The notes beneath the pieces were generated by a model. It was not told the origin of the DNA. It worked only from the letters and a program-made list of their open reading frames with translations, and did no database searches. Of a stretch of 64,000 nucleotides of DNA, positions 35,637 to 44,162 are shown one piece after another. The first letter of the stretch is position 1. Each line of letters opens with the position of its first letter. This DNA comes from Brevibacillus humidisoli (GTDB taxonomy: Bacteria; Bacillota; Bacilli; Brevibacillales; Brevibacillaceae). Location: assembly GCF_020923435.1 (NCBI RefSeq), contig NZ_CP087263.1, positions 3,057,970-3,121,969 on the forward strand, given 5' to 3'. A program made the translations under genes and the position numbers.

Positions 35637-35647
35637 GCTTGAATAGG

Positions 35648-35675
35648 AAAAAATCCCCGGTTATTGTCCGGGGAT
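35648..35675 (-). terminator. Terminator of the MazG-like gene
   Basis: Minus strand ATCCCCGG, loop, CCGGGGAT, then TTTTTTCC. Eight perfect pairs with a strong U tract. Confidence 0.85.
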
Positions 35676-35811
35676 GGGGTCTATTTTCGATTACAGAGAC
35701 GTGTGCCACGTTTACACAAGTCTTTCTGTTTACCGTTCATTTCTTCACTTGTCAGGCATATCCGTTGGAATGCCAGTTCCGCCGGGCGAGGCGTGTCGGA
35801 AGCAACACCCG

Positions 35812-36129
35812 TCAACTCCCCGAACCAGCATCGCCGCTGTTGGCCAGCCGCTTCACGTACTTGTCCAACACCGCAGCGAGCGCATGCTCCAGATCGACAT
35901 CGGTGCTGTTGGCCAGACAGATCAGCGAAAAAAAGAGGTCACCCAACTCGCTCTCCCACTCTGCTGTCGGATGAAACGGTTCTTTTCCGTAGCGGGTTGT
36001 CTTGAGCACTTCCTTGCTCACTTCCCCCATCTCCGATGCCAGGTCGAGCAACCGTACGGGGACCGTTGTCTCCATGTTGTGTTGACGGACAAAATCAGCG
36101 ACTTGCTGCTGCAGCTTTGCTATATCCAC
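35812..36129 (-). CDS. MazG-like nucleotide pyrophosphohydrolase
   Basis: 105-residue all-alpha NTP pyrophosphohydrolase. Metal ligands lie in LASEMGEVSKEVL (ExxE) and ESELGDLFFSLICLA (ExxxD). Similar small MazG proteins hydrolyse dNTPs or damaged nucleotides. Separated from the upstream stalk-domain gene by 67 bases on the same strand and ended by its own terminator. Confidence 0.9.
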   Translation of the reverse strand: MDIAKLQQQVADFVRQHNMETTVPVRLLDLASEMGEVSKEVLKTTRYGKEPFHPTAEWESELGDLFFSLICLANSTDVDLEHALAAVLDKYVKRLANSGDAGSGS

Positions 36130-36196
36130 CTGATATCACTCCTGTCATTGATCATGCATTCACTAGCTTTTCTTCGTTTCTCTGCTTGTTCCTTTC

Positions 36197-37072
36197 TCAT
36201 GAGCGTTTTTCTCGTAGCCAGAATCCCTTGATAGTTCCGTGTTTCGATGATGCACGAAGCGTGATCGCGTTCGCCCCGGCGGGATAGTAGAGCAGGTAAC
36301 CGGCCCAGGTCTGGTTCTCTTCCTCCCACTCTGGACTGCCTAGTATCTGTTTTGCGTCGGCTGTATTCAGATTGCCTATCGCTGACTGGAAAATCCAGAG
36401 CACCGCTGCTCGTTCCTGATCGTCGTAGAAAACCGAACAACGGCAATCCGGATATTCGTAAAACAACCCTCCCTCATAGGAGAAGGAGTCGACCGCTACT
36501 CCGCAAACTGCCTCCACCTCTTTACGTGACTGGCCTAAACGTATCGCGATTCCTTCCACTTTGCCCTTTGCAGCAGCGTCCAGCAAGTCATTGTCAATGA
36601 TCCCCATATCCTTCGGCTTGGTGTCAACAATCACAGTCCGCGTATCGGCATACCAGTGAACCGTCCCCCCCAACGCTTCGCTGACAAACCGGACTGGTAT
36701 CTGCACGTTGGCGTTGACGATCCGGGGTTCTTGCTCCAGTGCAAGGCGTTTGCCATTTCGCATGGCATACGCCTCGCCAATCGGCATAGTGAGTGTGATC
36801 TTCCCTTTCTTTGCAATTACGATCTTCTGTTTGAGGTCGACGCTGTGTTCCGCTTCCAGGGCGGCAAGCAGTTTTTCTGCTTGGGCAAATGTACGGTCTC
36901 CCTCCAGATAGTAATCGTCCGATCGGTAGCTAAGTACCTGTCCATCCACCTCTACTGTAAACGATTCATACGCCTGTTTCGCAATGGCAGGTGAGTCAGT
37001 GACGACAAACAGGGCGGAAAATAGAAAAAGCAGTGCGATCCATCTACCCGTCCATGCCATTCCTCTGTCCAA
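36197..37072 (-). CDS. Secreted protein with copper-amine-oxidase-like stalk domain
   Basis: 291 residues from a TTG at 37072 (GGGGAG six bases upstream); the ATG at 37060 has AGAGGA directly against it. A signal peptide (WIALLFLFSALFVVTDSPAIA) is followed by the stalk repeat (MRNGKRLALEQEPRIVNANV, then QIPVRFVSEALGGTVHWYAD and TRTVIV). The C-terminal 120 residues, with GKVEGIAIRLGQSRKEVEAV and a pair of Cys, resemble DUF4309-type domains. Probably a cell-surface protein; no enzymatic role can be assigned. Confidence 0.8.
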   Translation of the reverse strand: MDRGMAWTGRWIALLFLFSALFVVTDSPAIAKQAYESFTVEVDGQVLSYRSDDYYLEGDRTFAQAEKLLAALEAEHSVDLKQKIVIAKKGKITLTMPIGEAYAMRNGKRLALEQEPRIVNANVQIPVRFVSEALGGTVHWYADTRTVIVDTKPKDMGIIDNDLLDAAAKGKVEGIAIRLGQSRKEVEAVCGVAVDSFSYEGGLFYEYPDCRCSVFYDDQERAAVLWIFQSAIGNLNTADAKQILGSPEWEEENQTWAGYLLYYPAGANAITLRASSKHGTIKGFWLREKRS

Positions 37073-37370
37073 GCTTATCTCCCCCTCGCAGCGAAAGTCT
37101 CTGATCATCGATCAACCAGATGTCAGCATGCGTGATCTTACACTGTTCATTTCCTAAATATGTAACGCAGCAGAATGGCCGTTCGTTTCAATTCCAGACA
37201 TGAAAAGACACCACGTTTTAGCTCGTAGTGGTTGGTATTGTTTCCTATGCTGACAGCGGGTACAGCATCTTGTATTGCAAGAGTTGAAAAAGGCGGGCAA
37301 CGTTAGATGAGGACAGATGAAGCAGTGGCCGTCAGTCCGGACTGTGCGAGCGGCAACGTACCTCAGTAAG

Positions 37371-37988
37371 TCACCCGGGTGCTTTGATCAAGATTCCGCG
37401 CTGGGCATAAAATCGTGCAAAGACATCGCGGCTAAGATGAACATGTTCCTGATTGGCAGGCGTGTGTCCCGACGGATTGTGAAAAACGGCCTCGCGGCAC
37501 TGACGATTCTGGCCGAACAGATACACCAAATGGCCCCCCTGCTTGGGTGGTGTCACCTGCGGCGTACGGATGCTGGGGTGGACCGAGGCGATGTACACAT
37601 AACCTTTCTCCAGCAGATCGCATACCTCTTCGATTGGCGTATGCTCCTTCACTTCAGCTTGCAGCCCAAACTGATCGGTGATAAAGGCAACAAAGGGACG
37701 GTAAATCAACCCTTTAATCGTCCCATCCTCATGGACGACGTATCCTCCGTAATCCCGGCAGCGCTTCATCAGTTCCATCGTAGGAATTATCCGCTTGTGC
37801 CAATGAGCGAGCAGCATCTTCAGACAGGCCATGCCGCAAATATGAAAGCTCCATTGGGCGTACTCATCCCGGTCAGATGCACCGGACAGATGCCACAAGG
37901 GGTCGTCCGCAGGATGCAATGTCCCAGCTAAAAAGTCTGCTGCCAACTCTCGCGACTCCCACTGCGAAAAATACGGTACCGTAGCCAT
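37371..37988 (-). CDS. C39-like cysteine peptidase family protein
   Basis: 205 residues from ATG 37988 (GGGGAG upstream). The papain-like pattern is VPYFSQW..., then FHICGMACLKMLLAHW with the nucleophilic Cys, and GGHLVYLFGQN with the His, followed by NPSG (the usual D/N position). No signal peptide or ABC domain, so it is not a bacteriocin exporter. The gene is bordered by about 260 bases without features on the upstream side of the stalk gene (37109-37370). Confidence 0.75.
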   Translation of the reverse strand: MATVPYFSQWESRELAADFLAGTLHPADDPLWHLSGASDRDEYAQWSFHICGMACLKMLLAHWHKRIIPTMELMKRCRDYGGYVVHEDGTIKGLIYRPFVAFITDQFGLQAEVKEHTPIEEVCDLLEKGYVYIASVHPSIRTPQVTPPKQGGHLVYLFGQNRQCREAVFHNPSGHTPANQEHVHLSRDVFARFYAQRGILIKAPG

Positions 37989-38192
37989 CCTATCTCCCCC
38001 TTTTCTCTCCCCTTTTGCCTGGAAAACAACGAAATGCTGCCATTTCGTAAACGCAAGCGAAAGGCCAATTGACTCGATATTTGCCCTTCCCGGTGAAGCC
38101 ATTATAAACCACGCACTGCCACACGTTACAGTCTGATTCGTTAGGTCTGACCCTATCGCCTCCTGCTTCCTTGCGATATTTATACTTTATTT

Positions 38193-38205
38193 AGGATTGA
38201 TTTAG
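38193..38205 (+). promoter_or_regulatory. Putative response-regulator site (copy 1)
   Basis: AGGATTGATTTAG lies in TTTAGGATTGATTTAG, two ATTTAG half-sites 11 bases apart as for OmpR-type dimers. The same 13-mer with one change recurs at 40871-40883 after the response-regulator gene. Confidence 0.35.
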
Positions 38206-38230
38206 AGGCGTTTCAGAGTTGGTGGCTATG

Positions 38231-38911
38231 ATGAGATACAGAAAGCTTTGGCAAGTCTTGCACGGAGGTGAAGCAGAACAATGCACATAGCAGCCAAAAG
38301 CTTTCGAGAATTCGCACTCTGGAGGAACACAGACGCATTCCTTGAATGTATATCGCCAAGACGGAAAAGTGATTTTCAAAAGCAGCGCTGATGATGTGTA
38401 TCGGGTTAGGGAGCATGACGTTCCGAAATGGCAGCGCAAAGGGGATATGCCCCACCCGCCAGAAGCCGTGGAGCAAGTATTCGATGCGTTGATGGGCCAT
38501 ATGCGGGAGCTTGCGACGGTGGAACGTGAAACGGACGGTGGCCAGCAGGCTGCGCTGCATCTGTCTGGCAGCCAGATTCCCGAAGTTGTCCATGCACTGG
38601 GGACGTTGATCGCATCCAAGGTTGCTGATGGCGAGCGCTGGGATCATGGAAAAGCCACTTTCGATATGAAAGCGAACCTTCCCAAGCTGACGGAAAACAT
38701 CAAGGTAGAAGCCATCAATCTGGACGCCCAGATAAGCCCGGACAACTTGCTCGAACAACAAACAGCGGAAATCAACATTACGGGTACTGATGACTCTGGC
38801 AAACATCATCGTCTCTCCATTCAGCTTCAGGCCGATTTCTCTGACTACGACCAAACGGTACCGGAACAGATCGACTTGACCGGAAAGAAAATCACAGAAG
38901 TTGAAAGCGAA
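38231..38911 (+). pseudogene. Broken accessory gene of an ABC operon
   Basis: The frame from ATG 38231 meets a TAG at 38288, then reads on as QPKAFENSHSGGTQTHSLNV and continues through a plausible extracytoplasmic protein (VYRQDGKVIFKSSADDVYRV, ATVERETDGGQQAALHLSGS). At about 38911 it runs abruptly into ABC ATPase sequence in another frame. Both the early stop and the fused end mark it as dead. Family not recognised. Confidence 0.6.
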
Positions 38912-39243
38912 GGGACGAGGCACGGCTGGCGCTGGCCTCGGCCTTGTTGTCCAATCCGCAGCTGGTCATCCTGGACGAACCGACCAATGGTCTTGATATC
39001 GAAGGAATGGTTGATATTCGCAATACGATTCGGCGGTTGGCCCTCGAACAAGGAATGACTTTCCTGATTTCCAGCCATATGATCCACGACTTGAGCATGA
39101 TCGCAAACCGCATCGGGATCATGAGCAACGGCAGCCTCATCCGCCTTGGAGACGTGAATGAATGGGTCAATAAAGAGATGACACTTGAGCAGTATGTTGT
39201 GTCACAAATCCAAGCTCCGAAGGGAGCGGATATGTATGAATAG
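38912..39243 (+). pseudogene. ABC transporter ATPase, 5'-deleted
   Basis: Only the C-terminal third remains: ARLALASALLSNPQLVILDE with Walker B, the D-loop TNGLD and the switch histidine in FLISSHMIHDL. Walker A and most of the signature motif are missing, removed by the deletion that joined it to the preceding gene. It could be expressed from the internal ATG at 38944 but cannot bind ATP normally. Confidence 0.8.
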
Positions 39244-39982
39244 CTTGTACGCAAATGCGCTGAATGAAATGGAAAAACTATGGAAACGCCAGAGAACGAA
39301 AGGATTTCTGCTGCTAACCTTGTTGGTTCCCGTCATTTCCGCCATGTTGCTGATTTTTTTAGAGCAGAATGCCGTTTTCAGAGGGCTCGGAAGCAACCTG
39401 CCTATGCTGATGCTTGGCTTGTTTACGTTCACCTTCCTTCCGTTGTTTTTGTTTATGACGGCAGTCGATTCTTTTTCCGGCGAAGCAGCGGCTGGCACGT
39501 CGAAACTGGTTCTCGTACGCCCCATCACCAGAACAAAAGTGTTCACCTCGAAAGTGTTGGTGATCGCTATCTATATTGTCGTTTATCTCGGGGTACTTTG
39601 GATGGCTTCTGTCATCTCCGGTTGGTTTGTAGCGGGGGCAGATGTGGGCGGCGGGTTGCTGGATAGCATCAAGGCCTATGCAGCCACTTTTCTGCCAATG
39701 ATGGCAATCGGTTTGATTGCCGTGTTGCTCGCACAATGCTTCAACAACACCAGCGGCGCTATAACACTGATTGTATCCATCTATGGCGCAGCCAAGCTTT
39801 TGCCATTCGTTTTCCCGCAAGTGTCCGTATTGTCCGTCTTTTCCTATACGAATTGGTACGTGCTGTGGGTAGGAGATGGCGCATCGATTGAGAAACTGTT
39901 CAATACGCTGGTTCTGCTGCTTGCTTATTGTATAATCGCTTATACGGCGGGGTGGATGCTATTCGATAGAAAGCAATGGTGA
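39236..39982 (+). CDS. ABC-2-type transporter permease
   Basis: 248 residues, six predicted helices, with the large loop AVDSFSGEAAAGTSKLVLVR then PITRTKVFTSKV typical of ABC-2 (NatB/YhaP-like) export permeases. The ATG at 39236 overlaps the last codons of the ATPase remnant. Since that ATPase lacks Walker A, this permease is probably orphaned. Confidence 0.8.
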   Translation: MNSLYANALNEMEKLWKRQRTKGFLLLTLLVPVISAMLLIFLEQNAVFRGLGSNLPMLMLGLFTFTFLPLFLFMTAVDSFSGEAAAGTSKLVLVRPITRTKVFTSKVLVIAIYIVVYLGVLWMASVISGWFVAGADVGGGLLDSIKAYAATFLPMMAIGLIAVLLAQCFNNTSGAITLIVSIYGAAKLLPFVFPQVSVLSVFSYTNWYVLWVGDGASIEKLFNTLVLLLAYCIIAYTAGWMLFDRKQW

Positions 39983-40074
39983 CGGAGCCGCCGATGATCA
40001 ATCAGCTTTTGCTTTGAATGCAGACCTAGCATTTCCTTTACCCTGCCAAAGACAAAAAATGGCGGTGAACAGTG

Positions 40075-40767
40075 ATGAAGAGAATCCTCATCATCGAGGA
40101 CGAGCAGGTCATTGTGGAAGTGCAAAAGGATTATCTGGAAGCAAGCGGCTTCGCGGTGGAGATCGCGACAAGCGGAGATATCGGCCTCCAGAAGGCACTT
40201 GAACAAGAGTACGATCTCATCATCCTCGATCTGATGCTCCCGAAAACAGACGGATACGAAATATGCAAGAAAGTGCGTCAGGTAAAAAACATTCCGATCC
40301 TGATGATCTCCGCGAAAAAAGAGGACATCGATAAAATACATGGGCTTGGACTTGGCGCTGACGATTATATCACCAAACCCTTCAGCGTTGGTGAACTAGT
40401 CGCGAGGGTGAAGGCCCATCTGGCCCGCTATGACCGCTTAACGAGTGATAACCGGATGAAGCAGCGAGATGAAATCCACCTGCGTGGCCTTCGAATCGAC
40501 AAGTTATCGCGTAAGGTGTTCGTAAATGAAACGGAGGTTCTGTTAACATCCAAGGAATACGATCTGCTGCTGTTTCTTGCTACCCATCCGAACCGGGTAT
40601 TCAGTAAAGATGAATTGTTCGAGAGAATCTGGGGATGGGATTCTCTCGGTGACAATGCTACCGTTACCGTTTATATCAGCAAACTGAGAGAAAAAATTGA
40701 AGCTAATCCGTCCAAACCACAGTATATAGAGACGATTTGGGGTGTCGGGTATCGCCTCAATGTTTAG
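40075..40767 (+). CDS. OmpR-family response regulator
   Basis: 230 residues. Receiver domain with the acidic pair (IIEDE), phospho-acceptor Asp in LIILDLMLP, Thr/Ser in ISAKK and Lys in ITKPFS. A winged-helix effector follows (LTSKEYDLLLFLATHPNRVF, then TVYISKLREKIE). GTG-ATG tandem start. No histidine kinase follows: 40768-40930 holds no gene, only the putative binding motif. It probably controlled the neighbouring ABC operon. Confidence 0.92.
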   Translation: MKRILIIEDEQVIVEVQKDYLEASGFAVEIATSGDIGLQKALEQEYDLIILDLMLPKTDGYEICKKVRQVKNIPILMISAKKEDIDKIHGLGLGADDYITKPFSVGELVARVKAHLARYDRLTSDNRMKQRDEIHLRGLRIDKLSRKVFVNETEVLLTSKEYDLLLFLATHPNRVFSKDELFERIWGWDSLGDNATVTVYISKLREKIEANPSKPQYIETIWGVGYRLNV

Positions 40768-40870
40768 GAAAAAAGGAATCGATCATTCCGAGAGGGTGAC
40801 TCATTCACATGTGATTGAAAAGGAGTCGTAGCATTCACTCCCGATTTTATGCTTTCTTTAGATTTTAGTA

Positions 40871-40883
40871 AGGATCGATTTAG
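40871..40883 (+). promoter_or_regulatory. Putative response-regulator site (copy 2)
   Basis: AGGATCGATTTAG, one mismatch from the motif at 38193-38205, about 50 bases upstream of the membrane-protein gene at 40931. Confidence 0.35.
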
Positions 40884-40930
40884 GGACTCATACTATCATG
40901 ACAAGCGGACACGGGATTTCGAGGAATAAA

Positions 40931-41461
40931 GTGAATGGCATGAAAAAACTAAGCGCCCCCCAGAGAAGGTGGCTGCTCACCCTTCATCTGTTGTTCGCAG
41001 CGATCATGTTCGGAGTAGCGGTTGTCTTTCTGATTTTCAGCATCACGGCAGCCAATACGGACGATGAAAGTGTGCTGAAGGCATGTTATACAAGTATGCA
41101 TGTGCTTGCCCAAACAGCTGTGCGTGCTTCGACGATCGGCACTCTCGTAACCGGCATCTTACTATCTGTGCTGACCCACTGGGGACTGTTCAACTATTAC
41201 TGGATCAGGAGAAGCGTCAATCCTTCCTTGACGTCCATCGTATTGGGACCAATCGGCATGTATTTCTGGACGTTACAAGCAGTTACCTTGACGTCTTCAG
41301 AGGGATTGAACGCCCTGCAAAACCCGTCATTTCACGTAAACAGCCAACAGTTGTGGATTGGGATTATCCTGCAGATCCTTTCCCTGGCAGCGATGTTCGT
41401 GATCTCGGTCTTCAAGCCATGGGGACCACGAAAACAGAAAAAACGGATGAATCTCTCATGA
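40931..41461 (+). CDS. Four-helix integral membrane protein (DUF2269-like)
   Basis: 176 residues from GTG 40931 (GAGGA upstream; an ATG at 40940 is the alternative). Helices at WLLTLHLLFAAIMFGVAVVF, a second around ASTIGTLVTGILLSVL, then SLTSIVLGPIGMYFWTL and IGIILQILSLAAMFVISVF. Length and helix spacing suggest the DUF2269-like group. Function unknown; it may belong to the response regulator's targets. Confidence 0.65.
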   Translation: MNGMKKLSAPQRRWLLTLHLLFAAIMFGVAVVFLIFSITAANTDDESVLKACYTSMHVLAQTAVRASTIGTLVTGILLSVLTHWGLFNYYWIRRSVNPSLTSIVLGPIGMYFWTLQAVTLTSSEGLNALQNPSFHVNSQQLWIGIILQILSLAAMFVISVFKPWGPRKQKKRMNLS

Positions 41462-41480
41462 GTGCAAGGAGATTCACCGG

Positions 41481-41524
41481 TCATCCCACAAGATGTGCAA
41501 ACCAGCAACGCCGACTACGTTTTG
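41481..41524 (-). pseudogene. Duplicated fragment of the GNAT gene
   Basis: This 44-bp stretch matches 43029-43072, inside the intact acetyltransferase gene, at 40 of 44 positions and in the same orientation. It encodes a scrap of the core strand (VAGLHILWDD). Nothing else of the gene is present here. The rest of 41462-41630 shows no gene. Confidence 0.75.
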
Positions 41525-41630
41525 AAATCTACCAATTAAATATTGAAATAGTCTGACTTCATATTGTATTGTTAGGATATACCGATTTCCAATTACAGAT
41601 AATTTAGATAATAAAAGGTGGTTTAGCCAA

Positions 41631-42452
41631 ATGGGTCAAAAGTCAGATTGGGAACAACCTTTCTTAAATGCCTTACAATCTGAGAATGCAAGTAAATCAG
41701 TAGCCATACTTAACGCAAAAAAATCCCCGCACCGAAACACCCCAAATACGGCTATAAAATCCAGAGCGGTTGAGATGATTAAGGCTTTCCACAATTTCGA
41801 CAAACGATCTATATGGGACTTTGCTTCACGATACGTTAAAATCGGTAATACAACTGCTTTGGAAATATCTGCTCATTTGATTGCCTTCTCCTACCTTGTT
41901 CAACCTGTGGAAGCAACCGAGTTAATCCGTCAATTAGCGGATAATGAAGATTGGGAAGTACGTGAATGGACGGCAGGCGCCTGCGGAAGAATATTGGCAG
42001 AGAATTTCGACGAATTTTATCCAAAATTAAAGATATGGCTCCATGAGGATTCATTTAAAATAAGAAGAGCTGTGGCAGTCGCAGCAAAAATCGCAGCTAA
42101 AACAAAAAAAGAGACCTACGCCGAACCCCTGCTTGATCTGGTGGAGAAATTACTGACAGATGGTCATCCCTACGTAAAAAATAATTTAGGCCCTTATGCA
42201 ATTGGTGATGGACTTCTAAGATATTATCCTGATAAGGTTTTAGATAGAATAGACAAATGGGTGAATATGGAAAGTGAGCATGCGAGATGGAATGTAGCGA
42301 AGATATTCTCGGCAGCAGAAGGGGCAAAACATTTGGAGAAGGCGATAGAGATCCTCCATTGCCTAGAGAACGACGAAAGCCATGTCGTGAAAAGGGCAGT
42401 CAAGTCGGCTAAAAATCAGCTAAAAAAAAGAGTACCGGAATTAGTCATTTAG
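41631..42452 (+). CDS. DNA alkylation repeat (AlkD-like) protein
   Basis: 273 residues made of ALK/HEAT-like helical repeats: KSRAVEMIKAFHNFDKRSIW, then DNEDWEVREWTAGACGRILA, HEDSFKIRRAVAVAAKIAAK and SEHARWNVAKIFSAAEGAKH. The VREWTAGACGRI segment fits AlkD/AlkC-type DNA glycosylases, which remove positively charged alkyl bases. The DNA is visibly more AT-rich than the flanking genes, which suggests transfer. GGTGG precedes the ATG. Downstream, 42453-42760 contains no gene I can support; a 27-codon frame at 42514 is too short to judge. Confidence 0.7.
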   Translation: MGQKSDWEQPFLNALQSENASKSVAILNAKKSPHRNTPNTAIKSRAVEMIKAFHNFDKRSIWDFASRYVKIGNTTALEISAHLIAFSYLVQPVEATELIRQLADNEDWEVREWTAGACGRILAENFDEFYPKLKIWLHEDSFKIRRAVAVAAKIAAKTKKETYAEPLLDLVEKLLTDGHPYVKNNLGPYAIGDGLLRYYPDKVLDRIDKWVNMESEHARWNVAKIFSAAEGAKHLEKAIEILHCLENDESHVVKRAVKSAKNQLKKRVPELVI

Positions 42453-42760
42453 GGCATGTTGAACGATTCCCAATCATTGTTTCGGATGTACAGTAATGAA
42501 AGGTGGGCAGGATATGAACCACTTGAATATTTCAAATACAAAATTTGAAATATTATCTGATTGGAATACTGCAGAAATAAAACAAGCTAAAACGTAATTG
42601 GCTTGAGTTCACCAGACAAGAGGGGGAACGTAAGGGAAGTTATGTCATCCCCCCCTTGTGCCCGTCTAATACTCCATTACGCTTGCAAAAAGCCATCATC
42701 GAATGGTACTCCGGTCACACAACCTGCTCACTCGCTTTCTTGGTCCAGCGCCTTTTCTCT

Positions 42761-43234
42761 CTATCCCAACTCCCGAATCATTGCGATCTCATCGCAGAAC
42801 GGCAGTTTGGAACAGTTGATACAATCTTTCCATACTTTCTGGGGAAGCGACTCCTTGGCAACTACGTGGAAGCCGCATTTCTCAAAGAAGTCCTTTTGAT
42901 AGGTAAGCGCAAGTGCCCGTCGAATGCCTAACCGCTCACACTCTCCAACCAGCGAAAGGACCAGCCGCTTGCCAACCCCTAGCCCCTTGGCGCTCTCTGC
43001 GATCGCCAGCGAGCGGATTTCCGCCAGATCATCCCACAAGATGTGCAGCCCAGCTACGCCGATTACGTTTTGTCCATCGTAAGCGATGATGAAGGACTGC
43101 AGGTTCTCCAGGATCGAGATTTTCGTCCTCGGCAGCATCAAACCCTGCTGCGCGTATTGATTGACGATCATCAGCATCTGGTCAACATCACTCGTCATTG
43201 CATGGCGGATTGTCAGGGCACCCGTCATACTCAT
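42761..43234 (-). CDS. GNAT acetyltransferase (ArgA-type, COG1246)
   Basis: 157 residues. Acetyl-CoA site IAESAKGLGVGKRLVLSLVG (Q/RxxGxG/A form) after EIRSLA. The C-terminus KVWKDCINCSKLPFCDEIAM contains the Cys-rich end common in stand-alone ArgA-type acetyltransferases, possibly acting on glutamate. The ATG at 43234 has GGAGG ten bases upstream. No arginine genes are adjacent. Confidence 0.82.
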   Translation of the reverse strand: MSMTGALTIRHAMTSDVDQMLMIVNQYAQQGLMLPRTKISILENLQSFIIAYDGQNVIGVAGLHILWDDLAEIRSLAIAESAKGLGVGKRLVLSLVGECERLGIRRALALTYQKDFFEKCGFHVVAKESLPQKVWKDCINCSKLPFCDEIAMIRELG

Positions 43235-43459
43235 GGTTTCATTCCTCCGCTCTCCCACACGTCTCAATATCGGTATAAATATTCATTATGGTATATAAAT
43301 ATACATAAAATGCACGATTTCGTCTAGTCTTTTTTCGTCTGTTTTTTTGTTTGATCGCCACCAGTACCAATCAGTCGAAACTACCTCTGCAGGCAAAGCG
43401 ATCTCCTCTCCCACGCTCTCTCCATTCTGCCTACAGGCTGCGTGTCATTTCTTGTCGTA

Positions 43460-43468
43460 TGCTATAAT
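43460..43468 (+). promoter_or_regulatory. Extended -10 promoter of the TetR gene
   Basis: TGC followed by the perfect TATAAT, 21 bases before the TTG start. No convincing -35 is seen, as is common for extended -10 promoters. Confidence 0.6.
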
Positions 43469-43488
43469 AGTGTTGGAGGTGTTCGCCT

Positions 43489-44079
43489 TTGACGACACGC
43501 AGAGAACGTAAAAAACGGGAAACGCGACAGCGTATTTTCAACGCTGCGATCAAGCTGTTTGAGAAAAACGGATTTGACGGCACGACGATCGATATGATTT
43601 CCGAGGAAGCGGACGTCGCCAGAGGAACGATTTTTCTCCACTTTACTTCCAAGGAAGCGATTATCGCCAGTTGGGCTTACGAGCGGATACAGGAAGTGGA
43701 GGAACGGCGTGAAGAATGGGACTTCGGCGACAGTTGCAAGCAGAAGGTGCTGAGAATCTACAAGATTATGAACGAAGTCAATATCGAAAACTACGACTTG
43801 ATCAAGGTATTGATCGAATCGTCTAGGAAACACCGGCAGGTTCTGGAGTCGGAGAAACACGTCTACTTTGAGCTTCGCGAATTGTTTGCCGACCTGATTG
43901 AAGACGCCCAGGAAAAAGGGCGGCTGAAAAGCAAGTTCAATCCGCTTGTAGCAGCTAACATGTTGGAAAACATCTACTATAATGCCTTGTACGACTGGGT
44001 GCACAGTGATGGGGCATGGCCGTTGGAAGAAATCATGGAAGAGAAGGTTTCGATTGTATTTGAGGGGCTGGACGCCTAA
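43489..44079 (+). CDS. TetR-family transcriptional regulator
   Basis: 196 residues. N-terminal helix-turn-helix RQRIFNAAIKLFEKNGFDGT, then TIDMISEEADVARGTIFLHF. The C-terminal ligand domain ends with a YNALYDWVHSDGAWPLEEIM helix. TTG start after TTGGAGG. It precedes the U32 gene by 84 bases, but its target and ligand are not evident. Confidence 0.92.
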   Translation: MTTRRERKKRETRQRIFNAAIKLFEKNGFDGTTIDMISEEADVARGTIFLHFTSKEAIIASWAYERIQEVEERREEWDFGDSCKQKVLRIYKIMNEVNIENYDLIKVLIESSRKHRQVLESEKHVYFELRELFADLIEDAQEKGRLKSKFNPLVAANMLENIYYNALYDWVHSDGAWPLEEIMEEKVSIVFEGLDA

Positions 44080-44162
44080 GGCGGACAGCCTTTTTCTACA
44101 GGTTTTACTTGCGGACGACGTTCCGTTCTCCTATGATGAAGGGTGGAACAGGAGGTAGAAAC

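Noticed and set aside
38342-39058. 238-codon frame that seems one protein
   Set aside because: The N-terminal 190 codons continue the broken accessory gene. The rest is ABC ATPase DNA read in the wrong frame after the joint near 38911, so the frame is a deletion artefact.
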